This document shows positions 46,901-53,042 of a DNA stretch of 64,000 nucleotides, piece after piece (position 1 is the stretch's first letter; each line of letters begins with the position of its first letter). Origin of the DNA: Pseudomonas sp. CROZ-RG-20F-R04-15. Its GTDB lineage: Bacteria; Pseudomonadota; Gammaproteobacteria; Pseudomonadales; Pseudomonadaceae. Made by a program: the position numbers and the translations under genes. The notes below the pieces were generated by a model. It was given only the letters and a program-made list of their open reading frames with translations. It did not search any database and was not told where the DNA came from. The stretch lies in NCBI RefSeq assembly GCF_022662375.1, contig NZ_JAKNQL010000013.1:1-64000 (forward strand), read 5' to 3'.

Positions 46901-49312
46901 GTTATTGACCTCGACCAGACTGATATCGACGTTACTGGTGGGGACGACGCTGGTGGTGCTCGAACCGTCGGTTTCGCTCTGGCCGGTGAGGTTGAACTGA
47001 TCCTGCAGCAGCGTGCCGTCCACCGTCGCGGTGTTGCCCAACTCGTCGCCTTCATTGATGTCCGGGTGCGGGTCGCCCGACGGCGGCTTGTAGGTCTGGC
47101 CGACGATCGCCGAATAGCTCAGGACTGCAATCACCGCGCCTTGCAAGGTGTCGTCGAAGGCCAGATCGCCGTTGAGCCAGCCGCGAACATTGTTAAACGC
47201 ATCGCGCAAAGACTGCGCGATGTCGAACACCATCGACGTCGTGCCATCGGCGTTGTTCACCACGCTGGTGACCAGCGTGATGGTCTGCGCGACGCCGTTG
47301 ATGGTCACCGTCAGGGTCGGCGTGCCGCTGAGGGTCTGACCGTCGCTGAGCTGATCGCGAATGACCAGTTGGCCTTCGTTGAAAAAATCCTTGCCGAAGG
47401 CAAAGTAGTCGGAAATCGCCAGATTGAGGGTGTACTGCAGGGTGTCACCGGGGCTGATGCCGGTGTGGCCGATGTCGTTCTGCATCGTCGCGGTTTTCAG
47501 CAGCGTGATCGACTTGGCGATGAATTGCGTGCCCTGGCCGGTGCCACTGAAATCGATGGTGGTGTTCGGCGCGGTGAGGTCGCGCGGATCCAGCGGCACC
47601 CATTGCCCCGAAGCGGTCGGCGGGCCAAGGGTCACGGTGACCGCATCGCCGGTCACCGGGTTAATCACCGGTTGGCCGTTGGCACCGACTTCCGGCACAT
47701 AGAAGGCCACCACGGTATCGGTCTTGCCGGTAAGGCTGTCGTAGGCGACGGTGAACGAGTTGATGTAAACGTCATTGGCCGCAATCAGCACGGCGATTTG
47801 CGCAGGATTGGTCACCACGGTGCCGTCGTGCAGGGTGATCGAGGTCAGCCGCCCGCCGGCACCGGGGGTGATTGAATTGACTTGAATATTGTCTGGCAGC
47901 GGTTGGGTAACGACGACGTTAGTCAGCGTTTGCCCCGGTGCCGGCGTCGCCGACAGCGTCAGCGTGCGCACGTAGTTGGGGCCGGTGGCGGTTTCGCCTT
48001 CCGGAGTATTGATGGTTTCGCTGACGGTAATCACCGTCGGGTGCACGACGAATGCTGCGGTGCCGGCCTGAATCAGGCTCGGATCATTGGTCGGGTTGTC
48101 CAGTGCATCGTTGCCGAATTCGAAACCGCCACTGGCGCGAATGCTCAGGTCGGGTGTGCCGTTGGAAAACGCCGTGTCGGCCAGATTGCTCAGGCTGGCG
48201 GTGATCTGCACGCCAATCACCGGTTGCTGGTTGGTGACGCTGGCGAAGGGCAACTCGATGACCACCAGTTTGTCGCCGGCGCGCATGCCGTAAGTGGCGG
48301 CGTTGATGATCAGAAAGTTGCCGTTGGCGTCTTTGGCCAATGGGTGCGTGGCATTGCCATTGGCGTCGAACGTGACGACATGGCTGATCAGGTTTTGCCC
48401 CAGATACGTGGCCGAGATGAAATTGACGCCGTCGTCGCCATCCTTGCCGGTCGCCGGCATTGCCAGGTTGATGAACGGCGCGTAACCCACTTGGGTCGAG
48501 GTATTGCTGAAATTCACGGTGAAGGTGAAGCGGTCGCCGAGCAGCACATCGCTGCCGCCGGTGGCCACCGTGGCGGTCGGCGCAGCATCCGCCAGCAAGC
48601 CATCGAAATGCGCCATGGCGAGGCCGCTGATGGCGATGCTTTTATCGATGTCGCCGACGCGGGTTTCCAGCGTCCAGTCGCCGCCAGCCTTGCTGCTGCC
48701 GGTGTCATTGCTGGAGGCGCCGACATCGGCACCGGTCCAGCGTGCCAGTTCGCTGACCAGGGTTTGCCCTGCCACACCGGCGCCGACATCGCAGCCGTAC
48801 AGCTGAATATCGGCGCCTTGGGTCAGATTGTTGCGCCATTGTTCGAGGGTCTTGCCCAGCGAGTCGATGTTGTCTGAGGTGACCGTGCGGTTGCCCAGGG
48901 TGAACTGCCCGGCGGCGCCATGGGACATGATCTGAATCGAATCGACCTTGCCCAGTTGCGCCAATGCGGCGGAGATCGCGGCCAGGCCGTCTTCGCCGAC
49001 ATTCACCACAATCGCGGTGACATTGCCCGGCAACTGCGCGACGAGTTGGTCGCGGTTTTCGATGCGACTGTCGATGACCAGCAGGCTGCGCGCGGCCGAC
49101 GGTGCTTGCTCGGTGGCGGCGCGGCCTTCGGTTGGCGTGGCGTGCGGGACTTGGGCATCCACAGCGGCCGGCGGGGCAGCGGGATCGCTGTGATGTTGAT
49201 CGGCAGCTGCCGAAGCGGCGGCGCCGTCGAACAGGATTCTTGGCTCCAGCGCCAATGCCTGACGTTGCGGGCGCAAGTGCGCGCCGGAAAATCCACCCCG
49301 TGAATCTTGCAT
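37997..49312 (-). CDS. Giant adhesin: LEPR motif, DUF4347, DUF11/SdrD-B-like and VCBS repeats
   Basis: The ATG at 49312 (MQDSRGG, GAGGG six bases upstream) gives 3771 residues; the TTG at 49363 is unlikely. There is no classical signal peptide. ALALEPRILFDGAAA (20-34) is a motif seen at the N-termini of very long surface proteins. A DUF4347 domain follows (about 76-235; VDSIQIMSHGAAGQFTLGN, IQLYGCDVG). The middle (about 240-1900) is DUF11/isopeptide-like beta modules, ending with an SdrD-B-like domain (GTLWNDTASPTAS, nt 43390-43730) and a cadherin-like domain. Eleven VCBS/Bap-like repeats occupy nt 38490-42945. The last 160 residues lack RTX nonapeptides. It heads an operon with three adaptors and an outer membrane factor but no ABC ATPase. 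Role in adhesion or biofilm is inferred. Confidence 0.9.
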   Translation of the reverse strand: MQDSRGGFSGAHLRPQRQALALEPRILFDGAAASAAADQHHSDPAAPPAAVDAQVPHATPTEGRAATEQAPSAARSLLVIDSRIENRDQLVAQLPGNVTAIVVNVGEDGLAAISAALAQLGKVDSIQIMSHGAAGQFTLGNRTVTSDNIDSLGKTLEQWRNNLTQGADIQLYGCDVGAGVAGQTLVSELARWTGADVGASSNDTGSSKAGGDWTLETRVGDIDKSIAISGLAMAHFDGLLADAAPTATVATGGSDVLLGDRFTFTVNFSNTSTQVGYAPFINLAMPATGKDGDDGVNFISATYLGQNLISHVVTFDANGNATHPLAKDANGNFLIINAATYGMRAGDKLVVIELPFASVTNQQPVIGVQITASLSNLADTAFSNGTPDLSIRASGGFEFGNDALDNPTNDPSLIQAGTAAFVVHPTVITVSETINTPEGETATGPNYVRTLTLSATPAPGQTLTNVVVTQPLPDNIQVNSITPGAGGRLTSITLHDGTVVTNPAQIAVLIAANDVYINSFTVAYDSLTGKTDTVVAFYVPEVGANGQPVINPVTGDAVTVTLGPPTASGQWVPLDPRDLTAPNTTIDFSGTGQGTQFIAKSITLLKTATMQNDIGHTGISPGDTLQYTLNLAISDYFAFGKDFFNEGQLVIRDQLSDGQTLSGTPTLTVTINGVAQTITLVTSVVNNADGTTSMVFDIAQSLRDAFNNVRGWLNGDLAFDDTLQGAVIAVLSYSAIVGQTYKPPSGDPHPDINEGDELGNTATVDGTLLQDQFNLTGQSETDGSSTTSVVPTSNVDISLVEVNNGAPPGNGELRPGDEVTFELSYDLVTGDYEQFKLTAYLPLPLFNVTGITWGSGGDVGQWELGAGNTNAGGVVSVTSANGNSVVFDFGSFATNTTTGSRIVIRFTVRVGDQPFADQRSLDVLAQSSQQTTLTDRTLISSDVVAIVSVAEPVLNIKHGVVSGSNGTVTGTSGSWNPPGSTGVPFNGSVTDLSAVDGNISNIDGADRLRLVTAIENSGGGGAFDVVTSITLPSGLSFVGGSLAAANLQIYRGDGTLLVLGTDYNVSGNQINFLDAGGQASLLAGRSGTTADNSGANVVVISYDVVVSATIEASRSLQSTATLSNYASVNGGSDFTPTDLTDLASQQIAAPVISKVFADGTLDNGDSSASHTTGSDLVVGESMRYDIVVTLPEGTTQNLRIEDLIPPGMRLDTTFNGGLGYQIITTRAGSGALGADFAGSVLVSGFAGIGGALGGDGVDGRWTFSVSSVSADNQTGNNTFVIRLQLVANNVIANQANVSLQNNAQLVYSDPDGDTPNGAVALDRNVALSGGQPTVTVREPTLQINQVITSTSGLGGYDQGDTVTFNITITNGNGSTDFSAFDISFLDTLPTQLSNVTLVGVLYQNGATNNGGVAFEIVGGQLRTASGANIDIAKGGSIVLQLSGIVNASAAALSNIANVASVQWTSLDGGNAGERTGVDGVLNGGTLNDYRNLSTLLIPVAQAIEISRVGGLPDTAAPNPTTATVEQVTVGEVIRYRVVVLVPEGNNPNYQVQITLANGLQFISPDALVNALRIAFISNGGLTSDANLIVGGTLNIDGNENSPEALPITADLSGLAPQGIFDPSRLTVITNPDGSQVVTFNLGNVVNGNGNDDDLEGISIEFNVRVTNIAANIAGAQLAVTAQEIVNGAGRAVSDTVFERVVEPSFSGLDKQIVTFNPNPSGSTGNATVQLSFTQNGGLPAFDARVSDGFAGGSNYTLLSVSINGVSYGPGNLPAGISFSTSGGLSVNFDQLDVGAQIQVRYSVDLPNSSIVASSNATLTWSSLPEDFTSWGGNSVGVDGTTTGERDGSAVGPNQYILRDTAGLGVITGTLWNDTASPTASATPDGAGLAGQTVTLTWAGADGRLDTTADNLQFTTTTDANGQYRFGVLPLGVFRIDVPAGLVSYPQPLGDLRVRVDSDAGTLGQITITLGDADTQSANAGYVEQNDAPVNTLPGTQNGLEDVVLNIGGISIADVDADRDPNVNDRAISVILTVTHGTLFLGATVPGVTVSGANTASLILTGNLADINTALASLQYLGNANFNGTDTLTVLSNDRGNYGDADGDGIPGTAADALTDTDTLQIILAAVNDNPVGVNDSATALEAGGTNNASAGIDPRGNVLSNDTDVDIATNADQLHVVSVGPGAGIQTPVLGVTVINGLYGQLVIGSNGSYQYVVDNNNAAVQALRVSGQTLQDNFNYILADLAGETSTATLSVTIQGANDTPQGVDDDGVAIEAGGVNNGTPGSDARGNVLSNDLDVDSAANGETRSVTGIRPVAEAGSGNFTAVSGATAIAGLYGTLTINPDGTYSYVVNDSNATVQRLSAGQQLVEFFSYRLTDAGGLDDVAQLRIVIQGANDNPVASDDAASAQAASTNGTASESNPSGNVIQFPSRPGPITQPGGNGVDQDVDANDQPSSQLLVNGVINKSEATYNPAVDVLSGVATGTTSANGTVVAGLYGTLRIGADGSFFYDVDSTNALVQALAPGQTLTEFFTYRVTDTTGLTDTAQLVITVHGVNDPPVAQNVTAVATEAGGVDNHTPGNNPSGDVTVNDTDPDGDPLTVTLIKSGASADPGTPIAVNLGGTVIAGLYGTLTIFPDGSYVYEVDNSNPDVQALRRSADLLSERFTYTVSDGVGATPQTDTAEIIVLIRGQNDNPIANDDASVAIEAGGLNNSQPGQDPTGNVLDNDSDVDGGEVPGDLPNYDYGETRAVSSVRTGSEAATGTAGALGTELRGTYGWLTLNADGSYSYRLDNSMAAVQALRAGNTLLDAFSYEVIDAAGATDRATLNISIQGRDDTPVAQNDSNTAVEAGGANNATPGINPSGNVLANDTDVDGNGEVLSVTGVNQGASVGLIGSGFNGTYGVLTLNADGSYSYLLDNLNPQVQALRSNADTLTETFTYQIRDLAGATSSATLTITIRGANDNPVASDDSAVAVEAGGTFNGTPGVNPSGNVLTNDNDVDANDAKLVTGIRTGSEAAGGAFTNVIGAQTFNGLYGTLTLNTDGTYSYVINNSLAAVQALKVGDSLVETFTYRLRDIAGATDTAQLSIRIDGAWDAPVAANDTALAVADNGNGNGVNPSGNVLTNDTDVDQSDSKTVTGIRFGTEDAGGSLAGVTAGTDNSNGTLINGLYGQLIIGADGSFTYNLDSSNPTVLALGPLQFLNERFTYQVSDRGGQNDLAEIHIIIRGRNVAPVANTDTATAIEAGGRNNDQPGLNPGGNVLDNDTDAESDPLSVIGIHTGTVDAIGTVGSVGTSLRGLYGDLLINADGSYSYTVDNTLAAVQALRQSGQTLNEVFTYTIVDRWGDTSTAELRITVDGRNDTPVAVDDSATAVEAGGVNNGTPGSNATGNVLDNDTDVDSVANGESKQVQSVSNQAGQSTGAGQVLIGLYGLLTLNADGSYTYVIDNNNPVVQALRTAGETVSETFTYRMVDTAGATSDARLTVVIQGANDAPVAQNDSGFASDQSPAPQTTGNVLPNDGDVDNNDGLVVVGVRTGAEADGGTSGVIGQPIIGLYGTLVLNADGSYTYTIDQNNPAVLAAAGLGQVLRDVFTYTINDRAGASDQAELVITLDIATPFIPAPGGNNFERDPNTLNRNFLIPDPQPAIFVTPVVERAAEISELSAWGVDGSNLRLAAVGEFSSDSLGNGLGLVPGQFVQQAVRTSRLESELDLLWIQGRQGRTGLSADGLLSDPSLFTLNPADLTHSPAHAEKQQEKPRAKGFSAQLRDAAQRRAPR
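38490..42945 (-). repeat. Eleven tandem VCBS/Bap-like repeats within the adhesin gene
   Basis: Each unit is about 120-165 residues. It begins with NDxPVAxDDSAxAxEAGG, continues through GNVLxNDTDVD and GLYGTLTLNADGSYSY, and ends with ETFTYxxxDxAGATDxAxLxIxIxG. Units differ enough that the repeats are old rather than freshly copied. The third has a long insert (QFPSRPGPITQPGGNG) and the eighth lacks the EAGG segment. DD/ND pairs suggest calcium binding between domains. Confidence 0.85.
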
Positions 49313-49468
49313 GATCGGCCCTCGTACTGCCTGCTGAATCCTTCCAATGAGTGCCGACGCCAAGCGACGGACAAATTCAGCGTAGGCCGTTTCTTACACT
49401 TTTCCAGCCAGCTTCAGGGACTTGCAACGAGGCGGGGTAACAGCCTATGGCCATCAATGCGCGGTGTG

Positions 49469-49490
49469 GCTGTGCGCATTGGCGCACAGC
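49469..49490. promoter_or_regulatory. Perfect palindrome in the adhesin/DUF2092 divergent promoter region
   Basis: GCTGTGCGC-ATTG-GCGCACAGC. It lies at about the centre of the 252-base spacer between the adhesin and DUF2092 genes, 75 bases before the DUF2092 ATG and 157 before the adhesin ATG. It could be an operator serving both directions, or a hairpin in the DUF2092 leader. No other clear signal is visible in this spacer. Confidence 0.5.
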
Positions 49491-49564
49491 AATAGTGAGG
49501 TCTAGGCTGGTCAGTCAGTCGCCCTTGGGGCGTAACGCCCAACCCAGGGACAGGAGCGCAACCG

Positions 49565-50365
49565 ATGAAAGCCCCAGCCAGTATTGTCTGCCTGATGTTC
49601 ACGTTGGTGCTCGCGCCGGCCGCCCGCGCCGAAGACCCGCCCGGCACGCCGCCCGCAACGCCCGCTGCCGAGGCCAGCGACGACACGCCGTTGATCAACC
49701 CGCAAGTGGTCGACAAGCTGATCGACATGGGCAATTACCTGCGCAGCCTGCCGAAATTCCAGGTCGATGCCCAAGTCTCGCGCGACACCGTTCTGGAGTC
49801 CGGGCAGAAGATCAAGACCGAGTCCGCCAACACCCTGAAAGTGGTCGGCCATGATCGTTTGTATGCGAAAAGCGAAGGCGATGTGCGCACCCGCGAGTTC
49901 TTCTACAACGGCAAAAAACTCACCCAGTATTCGCCGTACCTGAAGTACTACACCACGGTCGACGCCCCGGCCACCGTCGCGGAAACCCTGCACAAGGTCG
50001 AGAACTTCTACGGCGTGCAGGTGCCGATGGAGGATTTGTTTCTGTTTGGCAGCGATCAGGCGCAGATCGATGCCTTGAAAGCTGCGCTCTACGTCGGGCC
50101 GTCAATCATCAAGGGCCAGCTCTGCGACCATTTGGCGTTTCGTCAGGAAGGCATTGATTGGCAATTGTGGCTGACCCGTTCCGACAAACCCTTGCCGTGC
50201 AAACTGGTGATCACCACCACCGACGAGAAGAGCTTTCCCGAGTACAGCGCGGTGTATCAGTGGAACCTCAAACCGAACATCCCCGACACGCAGTTCACCT
50301 TCAAACCGGGCAAGGGCGATGTGGCAATTGCGTTGAAAAAAACCAGCGATCAGGGAGGGCAGTGA
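49565..50365 (+). CDS. DUF2092 family periplasmic protein (LolA-like fold)
   Basis: The 266-residue protein has a signal peptide (SIVCLMFTLVLAPAARAED) and a Pro/Ala/Thr linker, then the DUF2092 body. VVDKLIDMGNYLRSLPKFQVDAQVSRDTVLESGQKI, FYNGKKLTQYSPYLKYYTTVDAP and FRQEGIDWQLWLTRSDKPLPCKLVITT match the LolA/LppX half-barrel pattern for binding a hydrophobic ligand. AGGAG lies eight bases before the ATG. It is divergent from the adhesin operon and one base before the next gene. A role as a periplasmic partner of the adhesin pathway or in envelope lipid handling is possible; no direct proof is visible. Confidence 0.82.
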   Translation: MKAPASIVCLMFTLVLAPAARAEDPPGTPPATPAAEASDDTPLINPQVVDKLIDMGNYLRSLPKFQVDAQVSRDTVLESGQKIKTESANTLKVVGHDRLYAKSEGDVRTREFFYNGKKLTQYSPYLKYYTTVDAPATVAETLHKVENFYGVQVPMEDLFLFGSDQAQIDALKAALYVGPSIIKGQLCDHLAFRQEGIDWQLWLTRSDKPLPCKLVITTTDEKSFPEYSAVYQWNLKPNIPDTQFTFKPGKGDVAIALKKTSDQGGQ

Positions 50366-50366
50366 C

Positions 50367-50933
50367 ATGAACAAGTCGATGACGTGGACTCTGTTGTTGT
50401 CGCTGGCCACCGCAACGCTGTTGACCGCCGGTTATGTCGCCGAAGCCGATGCCCGAGGGCAACGCGCCCAGGGCCATGCGCGCGCCAACGTCAACCGCGC
50501 GCCGGCACCGAATGCGCAACGGGCGCAGCGGATCAATGCGCCGCAGCGCACCAATCACGTGAACGCCGGTAATCGGGTCAATTCGGGTAATCGGGTGAAT
50601 GCCGGCAATAACGTCGGCAATCGCACGAACGTCAACAACGGCAACCGAAACGTCAACATCAACAACAGTCGCGATGTCGATATTGATGTCGACGGCCATG
50701 GCCGTTATGGCTACGACGATCACTACCATCCGGTGGCGACCGCTGCGGCAGTAACGGCCACCGTCGCGGTCACGGCGGCAGTGGTGGGCGCGATCTTCAC
50801 CCCGGCGCAAATGCCCAGCAGTTGTGTGCAAGTGATTCAGTACAACGTCGCCTACATGCAATGCGGCTCGACCTGGTACCAGCCGCAGTATCAGGGCAGT
50901 GATGTCACGTATGTGGTGGTCAACGCGCCTTGA
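50367..50933 (+). CDS. Small exported Asn/Arg/Val-rich protein (DUF6515-like)
   Basis: The 188-residue protein has a signal peptide (LLLSLATATLLTAGYVAEADA). A low-complexity part follows, with short tandem motifs GNRVNSGNRVNAGNNVGNR and NVNINNSRDVDIDVDG at about 65-110. A hydrophobic glycine/alanine stretch comes next (VATAAAVTATVAVTAAVVGAIF), and a C-terminal domain with CVQVIQYNVAYMQCGSTWYQPQYQGSDVTYVVV holds two cysteines likely to form a disulfide. The C-terminal pattern is like DUF6515 proteins, function unknown. It follows the DUF2092 gene after a single base, so the two are surely co-expressed. The stop directly abuts the stop of the convergent DUF502 gene. Confidence 0.78.
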   Translation: MNKSMTWTLLLSLATATLLTAGYVAEADARGQRAQGHARANVNRAPAPNAQRAQRINAPQRTNHVNAGNRVNSGNRVNAGNNVGNRTNVNNGNRNVNINNSRDVDIDVDGHGRYGYDDHYHPVATAAAVTATVAVTAAVVGAIFTPAQMPSSCVQVIQYNVAYMQCGSTWYQPQYQGSDVTYVVVNAP

Positions 50934-51527
50934 TCAGCTTTTCGGCACCCAGGGTTGCATCTGCGCGAGCATGCCACGGCCGCCACGGCGCAACCCGGTG
51001 GCCAGGGTCAGCCACGACAGATCGGTAACGATGACGTGTGCGGCGGGCACCAACCGCACTTCACCGGCGGTGCCGCCGGCCGGCCCACCGTCCGGCATGA
51101 AAATCGTCAGCCAGTCATCCACGCTCTCAACGATCAGGCACAGCCGAAAGCCTTCGCCCTCGGCAATCAGGCCGACCTTGGAACCGTCCTCGTTTTCCAG
51201 TCCGGCAAACCGCGCTGTGGTGTCCTTGAACAATTGATAACCCGGCAGGTTGCTCAGCAGCTTGTTCTCGGTGGCTTCCATCGCCCGTGCCGCCGCCGAG
51301 GTGCGCGCGAGCAACCCGGCGAGAAAACACAGCACGATCAACCCCAACAACGTCGCCACACTCACCAGCGTCACGCCCGCGACGTCATAGCCTTTGAACA
51401 TCGGCAACAGCTTTTCCACCGGCCCGCGCAGCAGGTGGATGGCTTTTTCGATCAGCACGACGATCAGCACCAACGGCAGGATGAACAGCAACCCGCCGAT
51501 CACGGTGGTCTTGATGAACTTGTACAT
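50934..51527 (-). CDS. DUF502 family membrane protein
   Basis: Start at ATG 51527 (AAGGAG five bases upstream) gives 197 residues. Two membrane helices (VIGGLLFILPLVLIVVLIEKAIHLL near 8-32 and AGVTLVSVATLLGLIVLCFLAGLLA near 53-77) precede a small beta-rich domain with DGSKVGLIAEGEGFRLCLIVESV, VFMPDGGPAGGTAGEVRLV-type residues and the conserved FMPDGGP turn. DUF502 proteins are widespread inner membrane proteins; plant relatives are LIKE-COV proteins. The function in bacteria is unknown. It is a single gene, tail to tail with the small exported protein. Confidence 0.87.
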   Translation of the reverse strand: MYKFIKTTVIGGLLFILPLVLIVVLIEKAIHLLRGPVEKLLPMFKGYDVAGVTLVSVATLLGLIVLCFLAGLLARTSAAARAMEATENKLLSNLPGYQLFKDTTARFAGLENEDGSKVGLIAEGEGFRLCLIVESVDDWLTIFMPDGGPAGGTAGEVRLVPAAHVIVTDLSWLTLATGLRRGGRGMLAQMQPWVPKS

Positions 51528-51653
51528 GACGGCTCCTTGAATGACGGGCGATGCGGATTCAAGGCTAGCTGATAAAAACTCTTGAGCCGGGTGGTGAAAG
51601 GGGTTCGAATGGCGCACTCCCGTTATCCATCAATAAAACAACGAGCCTGAGAC

Positions 51654-52298
51654 ATGACGACAGCCCAGCCGCTGGTGCCCGATCAAGAGCAATGGCAACC
51701 CTGGACACCTGAGGAGTTGGCAACATTTCTGAGCTCGGTAAATCGCCCGTGGTGCGTGGTCGGCGGTTGGGCGCTGGACCTATGGCTCGGGCAGCAAACC
51801 CGGAATCATAGCGATCTGGAGTTCACGGTGTTGCGGGCGGATTTTGTCTTTTTTCGCCAAGCGTTGAACGATCTGGATTTCTACGCGGTGAAGGACGGCA
51901 CATTCCAGTTTCTGTCAGCGACCTGCTTGCCCGCCGAAGACATTTTTCAGATATGGGGATACGACAGCACCGCACAGGCCTGGCGCGTGGACGTGATGAT
52001 CGAACCGGGATCTTCGGATAGCTGGACCTACAAACGCGATCCGTCGATTGCCTACCCGCGCTCCGACATGGTGCTGCGCAGCACGGCCGGTATTCCGTAT
52101 CTGCGACCTGCTGCCGTTCTCTTGTTCAAAGCCAGGCACACGCGCGCCAAAGACCGCAGCGATTTCGCAATGGCTTTACCGCAAATGTCGGGGCAGGAGC
52201 GCGTCTGGCTGGTTCGACATTTGACGCTGTTGCATCCGGAGCACGAGTGGCTGGACGCTGAGCGGGCTTTATCAGCGCCGCCAACTGCCCAAGGGTAA
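51654..52298 (+). CDS. Nucleotidyltransferase-like protein (aminoglycoside-resistance-type fold)
   Basis: The 214-residue protein has the nucleotidyltransferase pattern CVVGGWALDLWLGQQTRNHSDLEFTVLRAD (34-63): Gly-Gly-Trp followed by the Asp/Glu metal pair (DLE), as in the PF10706-type adenylyltransferase group. VDVMIEP gives the third acidic strand. Members include enzymes that modify aminoglycosides or lincosamides, but most chromosomal copies have no proven substrate, so resistance should not be assumed. The ribosome site is weak. Its last 27 bases overlap the 3' end of the convergent reductase gene. Confidence 0.75.
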   Translation: MTTAQPLVPDQEQWQPWTPEELATFLSSVNRPWCVVGGWALDLWLGQQTRNHSDLEFTVLRADFVFFRQALNDLDFYAVKDGTFQFLSATCLPAEDIFQIWGYDSTAQAWRVDVMIEPGSSDSWTYKRDPSIAYPRSDMVLRSTAGIPYLRPAAVLLFKARHTRAKDRSDFAMALPQMSGQERVWLVRHLTLLHPEHEWLDAERALSAPPTAQG

Positions 52299-52943
52299 TT
52301 CGACCTCGCGCTCGGCGGCAACCAAGGCTCTTGCCAGCCCGGACTTGTCCAGCGACGCGCAATAAGCCGGTTTCGCCCGTTCGAATCGCCAGCTCTCATC
52401 AAGGCCTCCGGCGTCGACCGCATCAAAACCGAGGTCATCCAGCAAACCCGCGACCAACGCCTTGGCTTGCGCGTCATCCGCTGCGATGGGCAGGGCGCGC
52501 CGCTCGGTGGAATCATGCGGGCGGCCATCCGTAAGCAAGTCCGCTGCGAGAATGGCATTGAACACCTTGACCACCGTGGCGCCGCGCAAATGCTCGGCGA
52601 GCAAGCGGCTGGTGGTGCTCTGGAACGTATCGAGCGCAGCGATGTGGCCGTCGCGATCCGGGTAATAGTTGTTGGCGTCGAGCACGGTTTTGCCTTCGAA
52701 CCAGGCGGGTTGCAGGCTCGGGATGTGTTCGTAGGGGATGGCCAGCAACACCACGTCGGCAAACTGTGTGGCCTGTTCGGCCGTGCCGATCTGGCAGCCG
52801 GTGATGCCGGTGATGCCGGCGAGCACGCTGCTCATGGTCTGCGGGCCGCGCGAATTGCTGAGCATCACTTCGTGCCCGGCGGCGAGAGCGATTTGCGCGA
52901 CGGCGCGCCCGATGAAGCCGGCTCCAACGATTCCAATGCGCAT
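52272..52943 (-). CDS. NADP-binding reductase (F420-dependent NADP reductase-like / YqeC-type)
   Basis: Starting at ATG 52943 (AGAGGA seven bases upstream), the 223-residue protein opens with a Rossmann motif MRIGIVGAGFIGRAVAQIALAAGHEVMLSNSRGPQTM, where the SNSRGP loop is the pattern for NADP phosphate. It continues with VVLLAIPYEHIPSL, KTVLDANNYYPDRDG and VKVFNAI. These are features of the NADPH-dependent F420 reductase-like family, whose members in Pseudomonas lack F420 and probably use other acceptors. A LysR gene is divergent with a 99-base spacer, so LysR control is likely. It overlaps the nucleotidyltransferase gene tail by 27 bases. Confidence 0.83.
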   Translation of the reverse strand: MRIGIVGAGFIGRAVAQIALAAGHEVMLSNSRGPQTMSSVLAGITGITGCQIGTAEQATQFADVVLLAIPYEHIPSLQPAWFEGKTVLDANNYYPDRDGHIAALDTFQSTTSRLLAEHLRGATVVKVFNAILAADLLTDGRPHDSTERRALPIAADDAQAKALVAGLLDDLGFDAVDAGGLDESWRFERAKPAYCASLDKSGLARALVAAEREVELPLGSWRR

Positions 52944-53042
52944 GGTGTGTTCCTCTGTCAGGTGGGGAGCCACTATGATGATTCCTGACCAGGTGCAGAT
53001 AAATCGCACTCTGTTACTTACTTTCGCTAACAGGAGTTTCGA

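Noticed and set aside
45461..47875. An 804-codon open frame on plus, antisense to the adhesin gene
   Set aside because: Same cause as above; low-complexity translation without start signals or homology features.
49313..49363. Longer N-terminus of the adhesin starting at TTG 49363
   Set aside because: There is no ribosome site and the added residues (MASALIGRIQQAVRGPI) do not make a signal peptide. ATG 49312 has GAGGG at proper distance.
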